DNA from: Arthrobacter sp. AFG20
GTDB taxonomy: Bacteria; Actinomycetota; Actinomycetes; Actinomycetales; Micrococcaceae
Direction: 5' to 3'
NCBI RefSeq assembly: GCF_002892795.1
Contig: NZ_PJMC01000009.1
Span: 124,001 to 188,000 of the forward strand
Length of the DNA stretch: 64,000 bases
The position numbers were made by a program, and so were the translations under genes. The notes beneath the pieces were generated by a model, which was given only the letters and a program-made list of their open reading frames with translations, did no database searches and was not told the DNA's origin. Below, in pieces: positions 8,454 through 16,037 of the stretch. Positions within the stretch are counted from its first letter, which is position 1, and each line of letters begins with the position of its first letter.

Positions 8454-10667
8454 ATGGCAGGCAAAAGGTTGATATCCCGTATGGCTCTTGGCCTGGCAAA
8501 GTTGCTGGGGTTCGTGTTTGTCAGCTGCCTCTGCGGGGTCCTTGCGGCCAGCTTCCTGGTGCCCGGGGCCGCCATCGCCGGCACCTCGGTCAGCAGGTCC
8601 ATTTCCTACTTCAACAGCCTGCCCACCGAGCTCGCGGTGCCCGCACCGTCGCAGACCACCCGCATGCTGACGGCGGACGGCAAACTGATCGCCACGTTCT
8701 ATTCCGAGAACCGCGTCCGCGTGCCCCTGAAGCAGATGTCCCCGTTCATCCGGAAGGCCGTCGTCGCCATCGAGGACAGCCGCTTTTATGAACACAGCGG
8801 CGTCGACACGCAGGGCATCCTGCGCGCACTGACCAGCAACCTGACCCGCGGCGACCGGCAGGGTGCCTCCACCCTCACCCAGCAGTACGTCACGAACATT
8901 GTGAACGAGTCCCTGATTTCCGAGGGCCGTGAGGACCAGGTGGTCCTCAGCGGGCAGAAGACCATGGGGGACAAGCTGCGCGAGATGCGGCTCGCGATGG
9001 CACTGGAAAAGAAGTTCACCAAGGACCAGATCCTCGAGGGCTACCTCAACATCGTCTTCTTCAACCGCAGCGCCTACGGCATCGAGGCGGCGTCCCAGTA
9101 TTTCTTCAGCGTTCCGGCCAGCAAGCTGACCCTGCCCCAGTCGGCGCTGCTCGCGGGCCTGGTCAACAGCCCCAGCTTTTACGATCCTGTCACCAACCCC
9201 AAAAACTCGCTGGCACGCCGCAACCAGGTCCTCGGCGAAATGCTCAAGCAGAAGATGGTCTCCAAGAAGGAGCATGACGCCGCGGTGGCCTCCGGCGTCG
9301 GTTTGAAGGTGAGGCCTTCGCGGCAGGGCTGCGCCGCGGCCACCATGGCCCCGTACTTCTGTGACTACGTGACCCGCCTCTTCCTCAGCAACCCGGCCTA
9401 CGGCGCGGACACCGATGCCCGCGAAAAGCGGCTCTTCCGCGGCGGGCTGACCATCACCACCACCCTGGACAGCCGGCTGCAGGCCAAGGCGCAGGCGCAG
9501 GTGAACGCCACTGCGGGCGCCAATCCGGACAGATGGGGCGCCTCGCTGGTCACCGTGCAGCCGGGCACTGGCAAGGTCCTGGCGATGGCCCAGAACACGG
9601 TGTACCTGCCCCAGCCCGGGAAGTTCGACACCCAGCTGAACTTCAACGTGGACGCCAAGGACGCGATCGGAAACGATCTCAACGGCGCCGGCGGGTTCCA
9701 GCCGGGCTCCACCATGAAGCCCTTCACCTTCGCCGAGTGGCTGCACCAGGGCAAGACCATGACCACGGTACTGGACGCCTCGAAACGCGAGTACCCGCTG
9801 GGCTTCCGCTGGAGGTCCTCCTGCGGCAAGGTGGCGGGCGGCTACAGCACGAAGCAGCGCAGGGCAGGACTCGAAACGGCTGACGACCTGCAGAACGCCT
9901 CGGAGGGCTACTACCGGAAGATGCCGGCCGACTACGGGCTCTACAACTCCATTAACACGGCCACCTTCGCCGAAGCTGCACAGCTGGACTTCTGCGGGAT
10001 CCAGAACATGGTCAACGCCGTCGGGCTCCGCAGCGGGCTGGACGGAACGCCGGTGAACATGCACCAGCTGGGCAACCTCCTCGGCGGCACCGGGGTGGCG
10101 CCCTTGACCATGGCCAACGCCTTTGCCACCTTCGCCGCCGACGGCCGGTACTGCGTGCCGGTGGCCTTGGCCGGGGTGGCGGACATGGCGGGTAAGAAGC
10201 TTCCGGCGGAGGCCCAGAAATGCAGCGACACCGTGGACAAGAACGTGGTCCGGGGCGTGAACAAGGCGCTTCAGGACATGCTCAACAAGGGCTCCGGCAT
10301 TTACATCAACCCCAAGGTGCAGAAGAGTGTGCCCGTGGCGGCCAAAACGGGCACCAACAACAGCAACAGCGCCACCTGGGTACTGGGCTACACCACCGGC
10401 CTCGCCACGGCCTCATTCTTTGGGGACGCCCTGGAGGGCCAGCAGCGACCTGGCCGGAATCTCACCGTCAACGGCAAGCACTACGACCGCATTGACGGCT
10501 ACATGATCGCAGGCCCGCAGTGGGCGAACTACATGCTCCAGGTGGCGCGGCTCTATCCTGCGGCCGCCTTCCCCAAGCCGCCGGAGTCGATCGTCAGCAA
10601 GCCCGCGGCCAAGCCCAAGGCACCAGCCCGGGCAAACCCCAAGCCGTCGCCCAAGCCCAAGGATTAG
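8454..10667 (+). CDS. Bifunctional penicillin-binding protein (class A)
   Basis: A 737-residue class A PBP that polymerises and cross-links peptidoglycan outside the membrane. One N-terminal membrane anchor (about residues 8-42) is followed by a GT51 transglycosylase domain with the catalytic Glu107 in AIEDSRFYEHSGVD, then GASTLTQQYV and LEGYLNIVFFNRSAYGIEAA. The transpeptidase domain has the active Ser419 in GSTMKPF and a KTGT box near residue 630. The C-terminus ends in a Lys/Pro/Ala-rich tail typical of actinobacterial PBP1-type proteins. It is convergent with hutG. The gene name (ponA-like) is not certain, so none is given. Confidence 0.95.
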   Translation: MAGKRLISRMALGLAKLLGFVFVSCLCGVLAASFLVPGAAIAGTSVSRSISYFNSLPTELAVPAPSQTTRMLTADGKLIATFYSENRVRVPLKQMSPFIRKAVVAIEDSRFYEHSGVDTQGILRALTSNLTRGDRQGASTLTQQYVTNIVNESLISEGREDQVVLSGQKTMGDKLREMRLAMALEKKFTKDQILEGYLNIVFFNRSAYGIEAASQYFFSVPASKLTLPQSALLAGLVNSPSFYDPVTNPKNSLARRNQVLGEMLKQKMVSKKEHDAAVASGVGLKVRPSRQGCAAATMAPYFCDYVTRLFLSNPAYGADTDAREKRLFRGGLTITTTLDSRLQAKAQAQVNATAGANPDRWGASLVTVQPGTGKVLAMAQNTVYLPQPGKFDTQLNFNVDAKDAIGNDLNGAGGFQPGSTMKPFTFAEWLHQGKTMTTVLDASKREYPLGFRWRSSCGKVAGGYSTKQRRAGLETADDLQNASEGYYRKMPADYGLYNSINTATFAEAAQLDFCGIQNMVNAVGLRSGLDGTPVNMHQLGNLLGGTGVAPLTMANAFATFAADGRYCVPVALAGVADMAGKKLPAEAQKCSDTVDKNVVRGVNKALQDMLNKGSGIYINPKVQKSVPVAAKTGTNNSNSATWVLGYTTGLATASFFGDALEGQQRPGRNLTVNGKHYDRIDGYMIAGPQWANYMLQVARLYPAAAFPKPPESIVSKPAAKPKAPARANPKPSPKPKD

Positions 10668-10687
10668 CCGGGCGGATAAGGGGCTGC

Positions 10688-11644
10688 TTAGCCCAGCAGG
10701 ATGCTGACCAGCCGGGCGGCTACCCGGGCCGTCCGGTTGTCGATGTCGAAGGCAGGGTTCAGCTCGGCGACGTCAGCGTGCAGCAGCTTGCCGCTCGCCA
10801 CCACCTGGCGGCAGACGGCACTGATCACCGGCAGCGGAACGCCGTATGCGGCCGGGGCGCTGACTCCGGGAGCCACCGCTGCCGGCAGCACGTCAAGGTC
10901 TATGGTCAGGTACAGGACGTCGATCCCGCTGAGGAAATCCGCCACAAAGGCCTCCGCGGCCCCGGCGGTGCAGTCCTCATCCAGCAGATACTTCACCCCC
11001 AGCTCTTTGGCGGTGCTGAACAGCGCCCGTGTGTTGTTGGGTTCGGAAATTCCGACGACGGCGTACTTCAGTTCGCGCCCCGCGGCCGCTTCCGCGCGGG
11101 CCATCTGAAGGAACGGAGTCCCCGAGCTGGGGGCGGCCTCATCCCTGAGGTCGAAGTGGGCATCGAGGTTAAGCACGCCCAGCCGCTGGCCGTCGCGGAC
11201 CGCCCGGGACCCTGCCACGCCGAGGTAGCTCGCGTACGCGGTTTCGTGGCCGCCGCCCAGCAGCAAGGTGAGGTGGCCGCCGTCGAGCAGTGCAGCAACG
11301 GCGAGGCCCGCGCGGGCCTGGCCGGCCTCCAGTTCGCCGTCGCGGACCGTCACGTCGCCGGCGTCGGCGACTGGCCGCTCCGAGTGGTGGGCGAGCGGGC
11401 CCAGCGCACTGCGGATGGCCGCCGGGGCGGCCGCAGCTCCGGTCCTGCCCTTGTTCCGGCGCACGCCCTCATCACTGCAGAAGCCAAGGATCACGGCGGA
11501 GCGCTGCGTGGAGCTGCTCAGGGCAGTGTTATCGGTGGCAGGCGATACGGCCTGCCACCACCGGCGGTGGGCTTCGCCGTCGCCGTCGTAGCGGCCCGTC
11601 CAGGGGCGGGGTTGAACGTCAACGGAGAGCGCGGGAAAGTCCAT
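10688..11644 (-). CDS. hutG: Formimidoylglutamase (arginase/ureohydrolase family)
   Basis: A 318-residue Mn-dependent ureohydrolase. The metal ligands are visible in LLGGGHETAYASY (His), NLDAHFDLRD (Asp-x-His-x-Asp) and LTIDLDVLPAAVAPG (Asp-x-Asp). The N-terminal PWTGRYDGDGEAHRRWWQAV and the family pattern FCSDEGVRRNKGRTGAAAAP are typical of formimidoylglutamase rather than arginase or agmatinase. It would split N-formimidoyl-L-glutamate into glutamate and formamide, the last step of the Hut pathway. It lies 4.6 kb from hutH, but a copy of the hut palindrome is 54 bases upstream, which supports the assignment. Confidence 0.92.
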   Translation of the reverse strand: MDFPALSVDVQPRPWTGRYDGDGEAHRRWWQAVSPATDNTALSSSTQRSAVILGFCSDEGVRRNKGRTGAAAAPAAIRSALGPLAHHSERPVADAGDVTVRDGELEAGQARAGLAVAALLDGGHLTLLLGGGHETAYASYLGVAGSRAVRDGQRLGVLNLDAHFDLRDEAAPSSGTPFLQMARAEAAAGRELKYAVVGISEPNNTRALFSTAKELGVKYLLDEDCTAGAAEAFVADFLSGIDVLYLTIDLDVLPAAVAPGVSAPAAYGVPLPVISAVCRQVVASGKLLHADVAELNPAFDIDNRTARVAARLVSILLG

Positions 11645-11697
11645 GCTTCAAGCTCACAGCACGGACACCGCCAAAGCCAGCGCCGCCGCCGTCGTGA

Positions 11698-11715
11698 TGT
11701 CTGAAATACCGGAAA
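11698..11715. promoter_or_regulatory. Candidate IclR operator D (upstream of hutG)
   Basis: TGTCTGAAATACCGGAAA matches the reverse complement of the site at 1558-1575 at 16 of 18 positions. It is 54 bases upstream of the hutG start, in the 98-base gap before the purine permease stop. Confidence 0.55.
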
Positions 11716-11742
11716 GGACAGACCCGCCAGGACTGTCCGCTA

Positions 11743-13182
11743 CTACATGCCCAGCGACTGCTCGATCGTGCCGATGGCGAAGAACAGGACGAAGGCGGCC
11801 GCGACGGCCCACATCAGCGGGTGCACTTCGCGGGCACGGCCCTGGAAGGTGCGGATGAGGACGTAGGAGATGAATCCGGCGCCCAGGCCGTTGGCGATCG
11901 AGTAGGTGAACGGCATCAGCGTGAACGTGAGGAAGGCGGGCAGGGCGATGCCCCAGTCCTGCCAGTGGATCTTGCTGATCTGGGCCACCATCATGAAGCC
12001 GACCACCACCAGGGCGGGGGCCACGGCCTCGAACGGCACCAGGTTGATCAGCGGGGTGAAGAACATGGCCACCAGGAACAGCAGGCCGGTCACGATCGAG
12101 GCCAGGCCGGTCCGCGCACCTTCACCGATGCCCGCACCGGACTCGACGTAGATCTGGTTGGAGGAGACGGACGCACCGCCGCCGACGATGGCGCCGAGGG
12201 CATCCACCTGCAGGACGCGGTCAACGTTGGGGATGTTGCCGTCCTTGTCCACGGTGCCGGCCTCGTTGGCCAGGCCAACCATGGTGCCCATCGCGTCGAA
12301 GAAGATGCTGAGCAGGATCACGAAGGCGAGCAGCGCTGCGGCCACAACGCCCAGATGGCCGAAGGCGCCGATCGGGTTGGCCTTGCCGATCAGGGAGAGA
12401 TCGGGAGCGGCCCATTCGGTGAACTTGGGGGCAACCAAGGACCAGCCCTGCGGGTTGAAGTTCTTGCCGTCGAAGCTGGGGCCGATGTGGAGAGTGAACT
12501 CGAGGATGACCGCCAGGATGGTGGAGGCGACGATGCCGATCAGGATGGCACCCTTGACGTTGCGCACCAGCAGGGCGATGGTCAGGATCAGGCCGAAGAC
12601 GAACACCAGGGTTGGCCAGCCCAGCAGCTTGCCGTCAAAGCCCAGACCCACCGGAACCGTGGTCCCGGCCGCGTCCGGAACGCGCCGTACGAAGCCGGCG
12701 TTGACGAGACCGATGAGGGCGATGAACAGGCCGATGCCCACCACGATTGCGGTCTTGAGCCCGTCCGGAACGGCCCGGAACACGGCGGTCCGGAATCCGG
12801 TCAGGACCAGGATCATCATGGTGACGCCGGAGAGGACCACGAGTCCCATCATGTCCGGCCAGGTCAGCCCCGGATTGGTGGCCACCGTCACGGCCACGAA
12901 GGCGTTAACGCCCAGGCCCGTGGCCATGGCAAACGGGTGCTTGGCCCACGCGCCCATGAGGATGGTCAGGATGCCGGCAACAAAGGCGGTGACGGCAGCA
13001 ACCGCCTGGAAACCGAGCGTGGCGCCGGAGGAGTCCGCAACGGACAGGATCAGGGGGTTCAGCACCACGATGTAGCTCATGGCAAAGAAGGTGGCGAAAC
13101 CGCCCCGGATCTCACGGGAGAAGTTGGACCCCCGTTCGGAAATCTTGAAGTACCGGTCCAGTGCAGAGCCCTGCTTGAGCAT
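11743..13182 (-). CDS. NCS2/AzgA family purine permease
   Basis: A 479-residue membrane protein with 12-14 hydrophobic segments. It opens with LDRYFKISERGSNFSREIRG, then GFATFFAMSYIVVLNPLILS, the hallmark of the AzgA subgroup of nucleobase:cation symporters (PbuG, AdeP and relatives). VGLANEAGTVDKDGNIPNVD and SSNQIYVESGAGIGEGARTG are conserved substrate-site regions. It most probably imports guanine, hypoxanthine or adenine by proton symport. The ATG is preceded by GGAGGAC. It is divergent from the CopC-domain gene, with about 110 bases between the starts. No purine riboswitch is recognised in that gap. Confidence 0.93.
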   Translation of the reverse strand: MLKQGSALDRYFKISERGSNFSREIRGGFATFFAMSYIVVLNPLILSVADSSGATLGFQAVAAVTAFVAGILTILMGAWAKHPFAMATGLGVNAFVAVTVATNPGLTWPDMMGLVVLSGVTMMILVLTGFRTAVFRAVPDGLKTAIVVGIGLFIALIGLVNAGFVRRVPDAAGTTVPVGLGFDGKLLGWPTLVFVFGLILTIALLVRNVKGAILIGIVASTILAVILEFTLHIGPSFDGKNFNPQGWSLVAPKFTEWAAPDLSLIGKANPIGAFGHLGVVAAALLAFVILLSIFFDAMGTMVGLANEAGTVDKDGNIPNVDRVLQVDALGAIVGGGASVSSNQIYVESGAGIGEGARTGLASIVTGLLFLVAMFFTPLINLVPFEAVAPALVVVGFMMVAQISKIHWQDWGIALPAFLTFTLMPFTYSIANGLGAGFISYVLIRTFQGRAREVHPLMWAVAAAFVLFFAIGTIEQSLGM

Positions 13183-13292
13183 TAGTCCTCCGGGGAGAGT
13201 GTGGGGGTACTTGAATCCTAGTAGGTTGCCGGGTGCCTACCCAGCAAATTCGCCTAGTCTGTAAGGAAGTCAACACTAGGAGTAGTCCGCCC

Positions 13293-13883
13293 ATGCGTTT
13301 CACCCGCCAGTTGCTGTCCGCCCTCCTTGGCGCGCTCGCGCTCGTCGCCCTGCTCCTTACGGCGGGACCCGCTTCCGCGCACGACGCCGCTGAATCCAGC
13401 AGCCCGGCCGACGGCGCCACGGTGACAACAGCTCCCGCCAAGGTCTCGATAACCTTCAACAACACCCCGCTGGGGCTCGGCTCGCAGGTCAAGGTGACTG
13501 ATGCGGCCGGAACAGACTGGGCCGACGGCAAGGTGGAGATCGTGGACAACGTCGCCTCGCAGCCGTTGCGGGAAGGCGCACCTGCCGGGAAGTATTCGGT
13601 CGTGTGGCGGGTGGTGAGCTCGGACTCCCATCCGATCGAGGGGACGTTTTCCTTTACTGCCACGGCGGCTGCGTCGGGGGCAACGGCGGTGCCGGTTCCG
13701 ACTGTTGGCACGCCGCAGCCGGGGGCAACCCAGGCAACGGGGACAGCCCCGGATTCCTCGGAACCTTTCCCGTGGAGCATCGTGGTGTTCGCAGCCGTGG
13801 CCCTCGGCCTGCTCATCACCCTGGGTGTGCTGGCCCGCCGGCGGCTCGGCATCAGTGACGAAGCCGACGGCGACGGGAACTAG
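13293..13883 (+). CDS. CopC-domain protein, secreted and membrane-anchored
   Basis: A protein of 196 residues. A signal peptide (residues 1-30, cleavage near GPASAHDAA) leads to a CopC/YcnJ-type beta-sandwich whose first mature residues are HD, then ESSSPADGATVTTAPAKVSI and WRVVSSDSHPIEGTFSF. The N-terminal His and the SSDSHP His fit the Cu(II) site known in CopC proteins. A Thr/Pro/Ala linker and one C-terminal membrane helix ending in ARRRLG anchor it outside. ATG at 13293 has CTAGGAG upstream; the frame is open from 13233 without further similarity. Role: extracytoplasmic copper binding or uptake. No CopD or YcnI partner is beside it. Confidence 0.88.
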   Translation: MRFTRQLLSALLGALALVALLLTAGPASAHDAAESSSPADGATVTTAPAKVSITFNNTPLGLGSQVKVTDAAGTDWADGKVEIVDNVASQPLREGAPAGKYSVVWRVVSSDSHPIEGTFSFTATAAASGATAVPVPTVGTPQPGATQATGTAPDSSEPFPWSIVVFAAVALGLLITLGVLARRRLGISDEADGDGN

Positions 13884-13918
13884 CGACCGCTTCAGGCAGC
13901 CGTGGCCTCCGGAGACCG

Positions 13919-14560
13919 TCAGAGTGCGCCGGCGGGCAGTGCCGGGAAACTTCCGGTCAGGACCGAGGGCACGCTGTCCGGGTAGACCTTCGCCGAGATG
14001 GCCTGGCCCACCACCTTGGCCTGGCGCAGGACTTCCTTGGGCGTGGGCGTGATGAGCTCGCCGACTCCCACCAGGTAGATGCCGATGGCGCGCATGGCCG
14101 CGACGAGGTTGGCTCCAATGGAGATGCCGAGGTCCGTGAGCATGCGCCGCAGCTGGCTGTGGGCACAGCGGGTGAGCACGATGTGGTCGGCCAGCAGCAC
14201 GCCGTCCGGGGTATGCACGGCCCAGCGGTGTAGGGAGGCTTCCGCCCCCGGACCGATCTTGTCGAGCAACACGGCAGACGTGTCGCTGCGGATGTCCAGC
14301 TGGTGACTTGACGCGTAGTTGCGCAGGTGCCGGAGGATTTCGTTCCGCTCCTGGAGCGACGCGGCCTCGGCATCGTCGCACCGCTGCGGCGCAGTTTTCT
14401 GGAACGGCTGGCCGCCGCTCGGGGATTCCAGCCTGCTGACGATGATTGAATCAACGCCCCGGCGCCGGAGTTCCGTGGCGATTGCCAAACCGGGAAGTCC
14501 GGTACCGATGACCACAGTGGTGGTCCGCTCTGTGCCGCTGAGACCAGGCATGCGTGACAC
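13919..14560 (-). CDS. Small FAD/NAD(P)-binding oxidoreductase-like protein
   Basis: A 213-residue protein with an N-terminal dinucleotide-binding fold: TTTVVIGTGLPGLAIATELR, RRGVDSIIVSR, a GxGxxG-like turn followed by an acidic or basic strand end. The following region (SSHQLDIRSDTSAVLLDKIG, then HTPDGVLLADHIVLTR) resembles the flavin monooxygenase pattern in which a pathway tyrosine or arginine meets a user-domain strand. It is about half the length of a complete flavin monooxygenase and lacks a clear second nucleotide-binding motif, so it may be a reduced family member. The GTG at 14560 is chosen because AGGAGG lies 8 bases upstream; ATG at 14551 is also possible. Confidence 0.6.
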   Translation of the reverse strand: MSRMPGLSGTERTTTVVIGTGLPGLAIATELRRRGVDSIIVSRLESPSGGQPFQKTAPQRCDDAEAASLQERNEILRHLRNYASSHQLDIRSDTSAVLLDKIGPGAEASLHRWAVHTPDGVLLADHIVLTRCAHSQLRRMLTDLGISIGANLVAAMRAIGIYLVGVGELITPTPKEVLRQAKVVGQAISAKVYPDSVPSVLTGSFPALPAGAL

Positions 14561-14996
14561 TACAACTTCCTCCTCGAGAATTCGAAGCGCAGGGCATCAT
14601 TGCCCGTGCACCGTCCACTGCCCCAGCAAGCAGACACAAGCCATGCCCGGATGTGCGGTGGGGCACAATCCGGACCGATGGTGCCTCGACATTACAGAAT
14701 TTTCTGCTTGGTGGATACCCCGCCCGAAACATTGGTTTGCCGGGCTTTGCATGGAGTTGCCAGCGCACCCCGGGCAGTGCCGAAAGGGCACCCGGAAGGA
14801 GCAGGAAACAGCCTTCCGAAAGGCCCCGGAAAGCGGCCCAGGGCCCGCTTGCTAAGAGATCGCGGACCGAGAATAGTTGGACTTAAGCGCAGGCTGTACG
14901 TAACCGGGAACCGGACGGCCTGCCGGTGCCGGCTCGACAGTCTGCTTCTGGCAGAATAGCCGCATCATCAGGCAGTATCGCGAGGAGGCGGACCGA
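14561..14996. other. Intergenic region, no gene recognised
   Basis: This 436-base gap separates the divergent oxidoreductase and universal stress genes. No frame here shows protein-like composition. It should hold both promoters. TTGGACTTAAG at 14877-14887 resembles half of a DosR-type box known upstream of universal stress genes in mycobacteria, but the other half is absent. Confidence 0.5.
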
Positions 14997-16034
14997 ATGG
15001 ACGCACACGAGTTGCATCCCGACCCGGCACGGGATGGCGGTGCCCGGCATGCGAGACCCGAAGGAATCGTGGTCGGCGTCGATGGTTCGGACCACGGCCA
15101 GTGCGCCCTCGTGTGGGCTGCCCGTGAAGCCGAACGCCGCCGCAGTCCGCTCCATATTGTCACCGCGTACTCGGTCCCCATTTTTGCCGCCTCCGGACTC
15201 GACGGTGGCTATGCCACCGTGGACGACTCGGTGATCCGCGAGGGCGCGGAGGCCATACTGCAGCATGCAGTGGACAAGGTGGCCGGCTACAACATCAACG
15301 TCAGCGCCTCGGTCGAGAACGGCGACGCTTCGGGCGTACTGCTCGACCTGTCCGAAACCGCCGAGCTGCTGGTCTTCGGTACGCGCGGCCGGGGTGGTTT
15401 TGTAGGGCGGCTCCTCGGCTCCGTGAGCAGCGCGCTTCCCGCCCACGCCAAATGCCCCACTGTGACGGTTCCGCTGATCTGCTCCGACCGCTTGGGCGAG
15501 ACTACCCAGGACAAGCACATCCGGGCGGAACAGGCCAAGGCCGGCCATGGCCCCGTAGAAAAGGCTGTCGTGGTGGGAGTGGACGGGTCCGAGCAGGCCC
15601 GCGTCGCGGTCCTGGAAGCTGCGGAGCAGGCCGAACGCCTGGGTGCGCCGCTGCGCGTGATCTGCGCCGTGCCGCAATACAGCGGATCCCTTGCTTGGGT
15701 TCCGGCCCCGCTGGACCGGGAAGCGCTGTTCGCCGACATCCAGGTCCAGCTGAAAGCCGGGGTGGCCTGGCTGCAGAGCCATTTCCCGCGGCTGGCCATT
15801 GAGACCCGGCTGCTGGATGGGTCGCCCGTGGATGTGCTAGTGGAGGCCAGCCGGCATGTTGAGCTGATAGTCGTGGGCACCCGCGGCCGCGGCGGCTTCA
15901 CCGGCATGCTTTTGGGATCGACGTCGGACGGCGTCCTCCACCATGCCAAGAGCCCCGTGATGGTGGTGCCGGACCGGGAGGACCCCCGGCTCGCAGACCG
16001 CGCCAGCTTCGGACCCATGCTCGGCGCCTCGTAG
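14997..16034 (+). CDS. Tandem-domain universal stress protein
   Basis: A protein of 345 residues made of two UspA domains (about 20-160 and 180-330). Each begins with IVVGVDGS or VVVGVDGS and ends with the ATP-binding pattern: GTRGRGGFVGRLLGSVSSAL in the first and GTRGRGGFTGMLLGSTSDGV in the second. Both ATP loops are intact. Such proteins protect during stationary phase, hypoxia or other stress, often binding ATP. The start follows GAGGAGGCGG. The PEP-utilising gene begins three bases after its stop, so the two are co-transcribed, linking the latter to a stress response. Confidence 0.93.
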   Translation: MDAHELHPDPARDGGARHARPEGIVVGVDGSDHGQCALVWAAREAERRRSPLHIVTAYSVPIFAASGLDGGYATVDDSVIREGAEAILQHAVDKVAGYNINVSASVENGDASGVLLDLSETAELLVFGTRGRGGFVGRLLGSVSSALPAHAKCPTVTVPLICSDRLGETTQDKHIRAEQAKAGHGPVEKAVVVGVDGSEQARVAVLEAAEQAERLGAPLRVICAVPQYSGSLAWVPAPLDREALFADIQVQLKAGVAWLQSHFPRLAIETRLLDGSPVDVLVEASRHVELIVVGTRGRGGFTGMLLGSTSDGVLHHAKSPVMVVPDREDPRLADRASFGPMLGAS

Positions 16035-16037
16035 CGC

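Noticed and set aside
14877..14887. DosR-type box before the universal stress gene
   Set aside because: Only one half-site resemblance; the partner half is missing and no DosR gene is in the window.
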